From assembly GCA_030592985.1 (NCBI GenBank), contig JAUVIB010000117.1:1-8388 (forward strand): a stretch of DNA of 8,388 nt, given 5' to 3'. This document shows, piece by piece, positions 1-5,687 of the stretch (the first letter of the stretch is position 1; the number at the start of each line of letters is the position of its first letter). This DNA comes from Calditrichaceae bacterium. GTDB taxonomy: Bacteria; Calditrichota; Calditrichia; Calditrichales; Calditrichaceae. Under the pieces are notes generated by a model. That model ran no database searches. It was given only the letters and a program-made list of their open reading frames with translations, and was not told where the DNA came from. A program made the position numbers and the translations under genes.

Positions 1-1793
1 AATCTCTGGGCCATGCCCGACCAGGCTAAACTGCGTTTAAAATTAATTGAACCGGATATATCTTCCACAATCAATATAAGGCAGGACACATAATTACGCA
101 CAATTAAAGGTCTGAAACGTATAAGATGTGTTTTCGTGCGGTTTGTCGTTTCCAGCGCTGATTCGAACTCGATCATTTGCTTCCGGCCGTCTTTTATCCA
201 TTGATCTAATGTGTATTGAATCCCAAGTTTGTCAATAATTTTATCTAAATTCATTTTCCCAAGGTTTTCCTCATCCTCTTTCAATAGGGATGCCATCGAC
301 GGATTTATAAGCTTTACATTTCCCTGTAAATCGCTGATAAGGATAGGCAGTTTCATTGCCTTGAAAACAGAAAAGTTTGTGATCAGCAGCCATTTTCTCC
401 GCAAGATAAACCAGAATAGAAGAAATAATATTAGTAAAAGCAGAAAACCGGCAAGTACACCGTATACAAATTCTTTTTTTCTTTCGGAGGCAAACAGGGT
501 ATTTGGCATCAGGGAATATTCATGGTAAGTATGTCTATTATAATCGAATAAGCCAATATTCATCTTGCCGTCACCTTTATTTACAGGAAAAACTAATCCG
601 AAATCACAATCTTTTCCGGCCAATATCCGGCCGTGATAATCGGAAACGATTAAAGCAGAACGGTCGCTGAAAGTTATTATCTCCTTAAGGAAATTTCCAT
701 CTAAATCCGCGATAAGGCGGAGTTCATTTCTTATTCCGGGAAGCGTATAATTTTTAATTAGTTGGAAAGACCCATCATAAACATCTATTTTGTTATCATG
801 TCCGCCCCGAATGAATTCATCAGCTCCATCGCCATCGAGATCTTCACAAAAGATCATTTCATCCGGTAATATATTCGACATTGTACGAGTTACGGAAAAA
901 TTATGGGGATTCAAAACCATCAATTCTCCCAAACTTTTTGAAGCAGAAAGTTGTCCACGTGTAAATATATATACTCCGCTTCCATCGGATTGTTTAATGG
1001 TATCTAATAGTGTATAAGACGGCCAGCCGCCTAATTCTTTTAAGAAAACGAGGCTGCCGGTTACTGCGTTCAGCACAATTGCATATGATTTTGAGTCGTC
1101 CATTCCGTTAATAGTGTATCCGTTGCCGGGAGACTGGGTGGAAATCATTACCACGGGATATTCAAATGACGCTAATTTTATTATATCATGTTTGTGTATT
1201 GTAGGCGCCGTGTCATATTTCCAGAGAATAATTTTATTTTTCAAATCAATTGCCCAGACAGCCCTGATTTCAGCGCCCAATCCGGAAGAGAAAGCTAAGA
1301 ACACCTCCGGAAAACCATCATGGTTAATATCGAAAAATTTGGGAAGACCGGCTGAAACATCAGCTGATTTATTCTTTAACTTGTATAATTGCATAAAAGC
1401 GGTAGTATCATTACCGGTTTGGCAATCAATGAGCATAAGGTTGATTGATTCTTCCGTTTTCTCACAAATCAGTATATTTTTTGCACTGTCTACCGGGTAT
1501 TTTGAAAAATCCAGAATTTCCGAATTAAAATTCCTCTGAAAATATATAGTATGCAGATCAGTGTCATAAACCCGTAAGGCGGATTTAGTCCCTGCTTGCT
1601 GCACCTGAATTAGGTATTCATCTGCGCCGTCATCATTAAGATCGGCGACATGTATCTTTTGGATGTCATTCTTCAACATGATTTGTTTCAGAATAAATGG
1701 TGTTTCAAAAGAATTCTGCCCAAACAGGTTTAAACCATGTAAAAAGATAAAAAACGATATAATAAGGGCATATTTTGGTTTTTTATATAACAA
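1..1793 (-). CDS. Sensor histidine kinase with extracytoplasmic FG-GAP-like domain (3' end outside window)
   Basis: Membrane-bound sensor kinase, 597 residues visible; the C-terminus lies beyond the left edge. Order: signal peptide (1-26, ending LFGQ); extracytoplasmic domain (about 27-440) with FG-GAP/VCBS-like acidic loops DLNDDGADE (51-59), DINHDGFPE (155-163), DLDGDGADE (318-326) and DLDG (363-366), probably a calcium-binding beta-propeller; one transmembrane helix (about 442-464) followed by RRK; a PAS-like domain (about 474-580, containing ILISDLQGNVKLINPSM); then the start of a dimerisation helix, SLAWSGMAQR, the string that normally runs straight into the H-E-I-K-N-P phosphoacceptor box. 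The histidine and ATPase domain are therefore not visible, and kinase identity rests on this string and the architecture. The start is TTG at 1793: the frame has a stop upstream, no ATG before residue 39, a good signal peptide from TTG, and AAAGGA 7 nt upstream. The extracytoplasmic part is a close paralogue of the broken gene upstream. Ligand and response regulator are unknown. Confidence 0.88.
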   Translation of the reverse strand, partial: MLYKKPKYALIISFFIFLHGLNLFGQNSFETPFILKQIMLKNDIQKIHVADLNDDGADEYLIQVQQAGTKSALRVYDTDLHTIYFQRNFNSEILDFSKYPVDSAKNILICEKTEESINLMLIDCQTGNDTTAFMQLYKLKNKSADVSAGLPKFFDINHDGFPEVFLAFSSGLGAEIRAVWAIDLKNKIILWKYDTAPTIHKHDIIKLASFEYPVVMISTQSPGNGYTINGMDDSKSYAIVLNAVTGSLVFLKELGGWPSYTLLDTIKQSDGSGVYIFTRGQLSASKSLGELMVLNPHNFSVTRTMSNILPDEMIFCEDLDGDGADEFIRGGHDNKIDVYDGSFQLIKNYTLPGIRNELRLIADLDGNFLKEIITFSDRSALIVSDYHGRILAGKDCDFGLVFPVNKGDGKMNIGLFDYNRHTYHEYSLMPNTLFASERKKEFVYGVLAGFLLLLILFLLFWFILRRKWLLITNFSVFKAMKLPILISDLQGNVKLINPSMASLLKEDEENLGKMNLDKIIDKLGIQYTLDQWIKDGRKQMIEFESALETTNRTKTHLIRFRPLIVRNYVSCLILIVEDISGSINFKRSLAWSGMAQR

Positions 1794-1800
1794 TGTCCAT

Positions 1801-1806
1801 TCCTTT
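1801..1806 (-). promoter_or_regulatory. Ribosome binding site deciding a TTG start
   Basis: AAAGGA on the minus strand, 7 nt before the TTG at 1793. The nearby ATG at 1800 abuts this site and is followed by a stop after five codons, so it cannot be the kinase start. The site therefore supports TTG initiation. Confidence 0.6.
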
Positions 1807-1812
1807 AAATTC

Positions 1813-1826
1813 TATTTTATAAAATA
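1813..1826. repeat. 14-bp perfect palindrome upstream of the kinase gene
   Basis: TATTTTATAAAATA is its own reverse complement and lies 20-33 nt upstream of the TTG start, in the 95-nt gap after the pseudogene. It could be an operator or part of a promoter. It could equally be a chance product of very AT-rich sequence; nothing else supports a role. Confidence 0.3.
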
Positions 1827-2343
1827 AGGGATAGACGCGAATGATTCAACAAGAAAATTTTCCTATTTAAAGTTCGTATCATATGACCTTATTTCAGAAG
1901 CAGCATTTTTTTCACCTGTTGAAAATCTCCAGTTTGTATGTAGTATAAATATAACCCACTGGCAAAATGACTTCCATCAAAATCAACCACATGAACGCCT
2001 GCAAGTTTATGTTCATCCAATAATGTTGCCACTTTTTGTCCTAATGTATTATAAACATCAATTTTGACATTACTGGCTTTGGGCAAGCCGAAACGGATGT
2101 GGGTGGTTGGGTTGAAGAGATTGGGATAATTACCGTGCAAGGAAAATTTATCTATCTGCAAACCACTACCATTGGTAAAGTTTGCTAAACCAGTAGAGAT
2201 TCCGTCACTTTCCCACCAATTGATATGATTATCATTTTCATTCACACCAAAGATATCTATATCTCCGTAGCCATTTAGATCGTTTGCGAGATGAGTCCTT
2301 CCTTTTAATGATGAAGTTTGTATTAAGTTAAGTGAATCATCTA

Positions 2344-2357
2344 AGACAACAATACAT
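2344..2357 (-). other. Frameshift site 2: missing base
   Basis: The middle frame reads GFSDVLLS and stops at 2341, while the other frame opens just after a stop at 2357-2359 and reads IVVLDDSLNLIQ. Joined, they match the kinase paralogue's KIDVYDGSFQLIK. One base therefore appears to be missing within this short interval. There is no long homopolymer here, so simple run-length error is less likely than at site 1. Confidence 0.7.
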
Positions 2358-3102
2358 CACTAAAACCATATGATGTAATTAATTCGTCAATACCATCATT
2401 ATCCAAATCAACACAATGGATCATTTCTCCATGTAATATATTTGAAAGCTGGTTTACTATTGAAAAACCAGAAGGGTTCCAAATCATTAGGCTCCCAATT
2501 CCGTCAACGCCCTGACTCTGCCCAACCATAAAAGAGTATAATCCAGTCTTACTTGCTTGTTTAAATATGTCCAGATTAGCAAGAGAAGGCCAACCACCTA
2601 ATTCTTTTAAATAAATCAGATTACAGGTAAGAGCATTAAGAACAAAGGCATATGATTTTGAATCATTCATACCATTAATTATATAGACGTTGCCCGGTGA
2701 TTGTGTCGAGATCAAGACAACCGGCTCATTAAATGAATCCAATATACAAATTTTTTGATCTTTAATAATTGGATATACATCATATTTCCAAATAATAGTT
2801 TTATTTTTAATATCGATGGCCCAAAGCGCTCGAATCTCAGATCCCAATCCCGAAGAAAACTGAATAAATAATTCAGGGAAGCCATCATTGTTTAAATCAA
2901 AGAATTGTGGATTACTTGCGGCAACATCTACCGATTGATGTTTTAACCTATACATAGGAAGAAATGAGAGCGTATTTGCAACGGTTAGAAAGTCAATAAT
3001 CAGTAGGTTTATTGACTCATCTTTTTTTCTATGATAAAATATAATTAGAACCGGAGATAGAATAGGTGCTAACATCAAGTAATTCTGATGTAAATTTTTT
3101 CT

Positions 3103-3109
3103 AAAAAAA
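3103..3109 (-). other. Frameshift site 1: run of seven T (coding strand)
   Basis: On the minus strand the codons read CGG ATA TTT TTT TAG, giving RIFF then stop. With one T fewer the frame continues as RIFFRKN, matching IYFQRN in the neighbouring kinase paralogue. The run of identical bases makes polymerase slippage, mutation or a sequencing error all plausible. Confidence 0.8.
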
Positions 3110-3487
3110 TATCCGGTGAAAATCATTATCATAGACCCGTAAAGCTGAATTCGTGCCGGCCTGTGGTACTTTTACTATATATTCATCAAATCCATCTCCA
3201 TCTAAATCGGTTATACATACTTTTTGAATGTAATTTTTAGTAAGAGTTTGCTTCAAGATAGATGAGTAGTTTAAGTCTGATTGTGCCAGGACATTGGAGC
3301 AATATAACAATAACAACGAAATAAATATTAAATAATCGACCTTGTTTAAAGGAAACACCATTCTACCCATTAAATTATTATTGTACAAAATATGTGATAA
3401 ACTTGACTATTTCAAACAGAAAATTATTTTTCCTCGAAAGGTAACAAATCCTGCGAAGCAATTTAGTTGTATATTTAGTAAATATCT

Positions 3488-4711
3488 TCAAAGCTGAGAG
3501 AGTTTTGCCGCAGCATTTCTCAAGCCAACCAAAAGGACCATATCAATTTTCCCTCTAATATCTTCGGTTATTGAGGCTATAATTTCCCCCGTTTCTATAT
3601 TTATCACCCTAAGCTCAATACTGTAAATTTCACCTATTTTACTTATACTACCACCAATAATAAATTCAACACTAAGTAATTTCCCAGCTTCAATCATACA
3701 TTCAGATGTAGTACAACCGGTTAGCTGAAATCCCTGTTCTTTCAGTATTTCCTTCATTTTTTCTCGTTCAAGCACAATATATTTCCCTAATTTTACAACC
3801 TCTGATTGTAGACGATTAGTGAGGGCAATAATATCAGAATTGGATATGTTTATAGCTGTCATATTAGTAATCGCAATATACGATTTATTTAAGTGCGAAT
3901 GTACACTACCACCAGTACTTAAAAGTGTACTTTTGTTATTACTTTGACCTATAGAATTTGATACTATATAATTAAAATCATCTTGACTGTTTTGTTTTGA
4001 CATAATTAAAACATTTTCCAAATTTGTGAAATCTACTGGCTTCCCAAGAATATATTCAATAGACTCCATCGCAATATTTTTTGTAACCTTGTCTTTGGAA
4101 CTTATAAATGGAATTAATAAAGTTAAATCTGAACTACGTTTATAATACCTAATAACTTCTATTGCTTTCCTTCTATCAAGGAAGAATGTTGCATCCAATG
4201 CGGAAACCACCTGTGTATGACCATGATCGATATCATTTTTAATCATTATTTCTGCTGCTGCTAGTTGAATAGAAAGATCTTCACTAAATAAAAGTTGATC
4301 TATTTTTGTTATAAATGTTTCATCAGAAATATTGAAATTATTTGTTAAGGCTTTCAACGCCGTGACGACAACGATAGGTGTTACATCATTAATCATTTTA
4401 GTTAATATTTTTTGGGATTCTGATGATGAAAATGTACCTAAAACTTTGGCCGTCTCTACCCGAATATTGTGATCTCTATCTTTTGAGATATTATCTAAAA
4501 CAGGTAGTATTTTATCTTCTGGAAAAGTAACTAAAACTTTGACAGCTTCGACTCTAATTTTGCTTCGTTTATTCGAATTTATATAGCTAATAACTGTATT
4601 CAAGTCGTTTGAATTTTTTGCCAAATGTATTTTTTGGATATGGCCAGAACAATATAAAAGGAATGTAAGTACAAATATGAGTTTATTAAAATACATAATA
4701 GGCTTACTCAT
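3488..4711 (-). CDS. Exported HEAT-repeat protein with C-terminal CsgG/TolB-like domain
   Basis: 407 residues. The N-terminus is a signal peptide (hydrophobic FVLTFLLYC, Cys21); LLYC is a poor lipobox, so lipoprotein status is uncertain. Residues about 34-225 form helical HEAT-like repeats; the clearest are IRVEAVKVLVTF (52-63) and IRVETAKVLGTF (83-94), 31 residues apart. Residues about 226-275 look like a linker. Residues 278-405 resemble the CsgG/TolB-N-like fold common in FCB envelope proteins: IAITNM start, LTNRLQSEVVKLG, VLEREKMKEILKEQGFQ, the paired-cysteine motif GCTTSEC (Cys333, Cys338), then GGSISKIGEIYSIELRVINIETGEI. CsgG itself forms an outer-membrane pore for curli export, but this domain is also found in many non-pore proteins, so only an envelope scaffold or assembly role is inferred. 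The ATG overlaps the upstream stop as ATGA, indicating translational coupling. An in-frame ATG at 4696 is an alternative start. Confidence 0.85.
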   Translation of the reverse strand: MSKPIMYFNKLIFVLTFLLYCSGHIQKIHLAKNSNDLNTVISYINSNKRSKIRVEAVKVLVTFPEDKILPVLDNISKDRDHNIRVETAKVLGTFSSSESQKILTKMINDVTPIVVVTALKALTNNFNISDETFITKIDQLLFSEDLSIQLAAAEIMIKNDIDHGHTQVVSALDATFFLDRRKAIEVIRYYKRSSDLTLLIPFISSKDKVTKNIAMESIEYILGKPVDFTNLENVLIMSKQNSQDDFNYIVSNSIGQSNNKSTLLSTGGSVHSHLNKSYIAITNMTAINISNSDIIALTNRLQSEVVKLGKYIVLEREKMKEILKEQGFQLTGCTTSECMIEAGKLLSVEFIIGGSISKIGEIYSIELRVINIETGEIIASITEDIRGKIDMVLLVGLRNAAAKLSQL

Positions 4712-5574
4712 AAAATATCCGGAATTGTGAAATCCATAATTCTTAGTATCAAATTGTCATTATTATCAAATTCAAGAAATGCAATCTTGTTCCATTCGGG
4801 ATTAATGGCAAATGTTATCATTTCTGTGTAACTTGACCAAATCTTCAATTCATTTTTTTTCTCAGTTGTATTTGTACAATCAAAAATCCTTCCATTATTA
4901 GTTATTAAAAATCTTCCATCAGGTGAAACAACCACATGAGACCAATGGTTTGAGAAAGAATAGCGTAGACTTATATCAAAGGTTTGCTCCGAATGAATGT
5001 CATCAGAATTGTTGAATACAAAATGATAATTTGTATTAGCTTCATAGTTTCTATATTTATAAATAATTGTACTTTCAAATTCCACAAATTTTCCGCTATT
5101 ATAATTTACGACTTTCCCTAGCTTCTCATATTCTTCATATGTATCTCCAATTTTGGTACCTGATGCGAGAGCACTAAAAATCCCATCCAATACTTGTTTC
5201 CCAGTACTTTTTTCCTTTTCCCTAATCTGGAATAAATCAACAAGTTCAACCATCAGTTTTTGCTTGTCGTTTTCATTAGGAATCTGAATAACACCTGAGC
5301 GTTTATTAATCAAATATACGTCTTCCTTATTAGAATATAATATTAGGATATTCTCTGAAATCCAGTATAATTTATCTGTAATCCCTAACATAGATGTCAT
5401 ACCATTTAAATTTTCTATGTCAATTTTGTTTTTCTGTAATGTAACCATTTGACCACATGGCCAAATTTCACAATCTGAAATATGCGACTTCGAAAATTTT
5501 GGATTTGTTGTAATGCACGAGTACAACATTAGCCCTATACAAATTTTAGTGCAAAATAGTTTGAAATAGTTCAT
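4708..5574 (-). CDS. Putative lipoprotein with WD40/beta-propeller-like motifs
   Basis: 288 residues; family not recognised. A type II signal peptide ends in LYSC with Cys20 as the probable lipidated residue. Propeller-like strand motifs are visible: YWISENILILYSNKEDVYLI (70-89), VVVSPDGRFLI (214-224) and FAINPEWNKIAFLEF (255-269). They resemble WD40/PD40 blades, but too few are present for a complete propeller. A charged, glycine-containing stretch (about 117-160) interrupts them. Two further cysteines, in CEIWPC (35-40), might form a disulphide. The start is ATG 5574 because GGAGGA lies 7 nt upstream; the ATG at 5589 would place that site inside the gene. The stop overlaps the next gene's start, so the two proteins are probably made together and may act together in the envelope. 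Confidence 0.8.
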   Translation of the reverse strand: MNYFKLFCTKICIGLMLYSCITTNPKFSKSHISDCEIWPCGQMVTLQKNKIDIENLNGMTSMLGITDKLYWISENILILYSNKEDVYLINKRSGVIQIPNENDKQKLMVELVDLFQIREKEKSTGKQVLDGIFSALASGTKIGDTYEEYEKLGKVVNYNSGKFVEFESTIIYKYRNYEANTNYHFVFNNSDDIHSEQTFDISLRYSFSNHWSHVVVSPDGRFLITNNGRIFDCTNTTEKKNELKIWSSYTEMITFAINPEWNKIAFLEFDNNDNLILRIMDFTIPDIL

Positions 5575-5581
5575 AATTGCA

Positions 5582-5587
5582 TCCTCC
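5582..5587 (-). promoter_or_regulatory. Ribosome binding site for the propeller-like lipoprotein
   Basis: GGAGGA on the minus strand, 7 nt before the ATG at 5574. It is the strongest Shine-Dalgarno in the window. It lies inside the longer reading frame that begins at 5589, and so argues for the shorter start. Confidence 0.75.
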
Positions 5588-5669
5588 ATTAATTCTTATA
5601 CATAAAAATTCATCGCAGACATTTTTGTTCGGCTTGATTGTTTAGGTTTTGCATTTTTTAGTATTTTGC

Positions 5670-5687
5670 AAGAGTAGTATTACTCTT
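5670..5687 (-). repeat. Inverted repeat across the stop codon of the large lipoprotein gene
   Basis: Arms AAGAGTA and TACTCTT (7 bp, 4-nt loop) span the TAA at 5680-5682. No T-run follows on the transcribed strand, so it is not a convincing intrinsic terminator. It may form a weak hairpin at the mRNA 3' end or separate this gene from the downstream pair. Confidence 0.4.

Larger units (their letters stand above)
1889..3370 (-). pseudogene. Frameshifted secreted FG-GAP-like protein with type IX secretion C-terminal module; paralogue of the adjacent kinase sensor domain
   Basis: About 493 residues if read through two frameshifts. Segment 1 (3370-3104): signal peptide ending NVLAQ, then DLDGDGFDE, stopping after RIFF. 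Segment 2 (about 3100-2344, next frame): DLNNDGFPE and DLDNDGIDE loops. Segment 3 (about 2356-1889, original frame): DLNGYGDID, WWESDG, then about 80 C-terminal residues NYPNLFNPTT...GLYLYYIQTGDF...KKMLLLK, a classic sorting/anchoring module for type IX secretion in FCB bacteria. Homology to the kinase's extracytoplasmic domain continues across both breaks; a hand count gives about two-thirds identity over 113 residues in segment 2 (ending KELGGWPS). One break has an extra base and the other lacks one, so first and last segments share a frame. The start could be ATG 3370 or ATG 3361; the latter matches the kinase N-terminus better, and neither has a clear Shine-Dalgarno. It could be a decayed gene, a slippage-decoded gene, or an intact gene with homopolymer sequencing errors. 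Confidence 0.8.

Noticed and set aside
229..1539. Three plus-strand open frames (229-528, 790-1017, 1114-1539)
   Set aside because: They lie wholly opposite the kinase gene, whose minus-strand protein has clear domain structure and a paralogue next door; the plus-strand products show no recognisable features.
1889..3370. Treating the three segments as three separate small genes
   Set aside because: Only the first has a signal peptide, the second lacks a credible start, and homology to one continuous paralogue crosses both breaks.
3386..3416. Bacteroidota-like promoter TTTG-N20-TATTTTG upstream of the pseudogene
   Set aside because: The -7 element is one base short of TAnnTTTG, AT-rich sequence yields such matches by chance, and the phylum is uncertain.
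3488..4711. Calling the HEAT-CsgG gene csgG and inferring a curli system
   Set aside because: Only a CsgG/TolB-like domain is seen, it is fused to HEAT repeats, and no curli subunit or accessory gene is present in the window.
5670..5687. Rho-independent terminator after the large lipoprotein gene
   Set aside because: The stem is short, includes the stop codon, has few GC pairs and lacks a following T-run on the transcribed strand; kept only as an inverted repeat.
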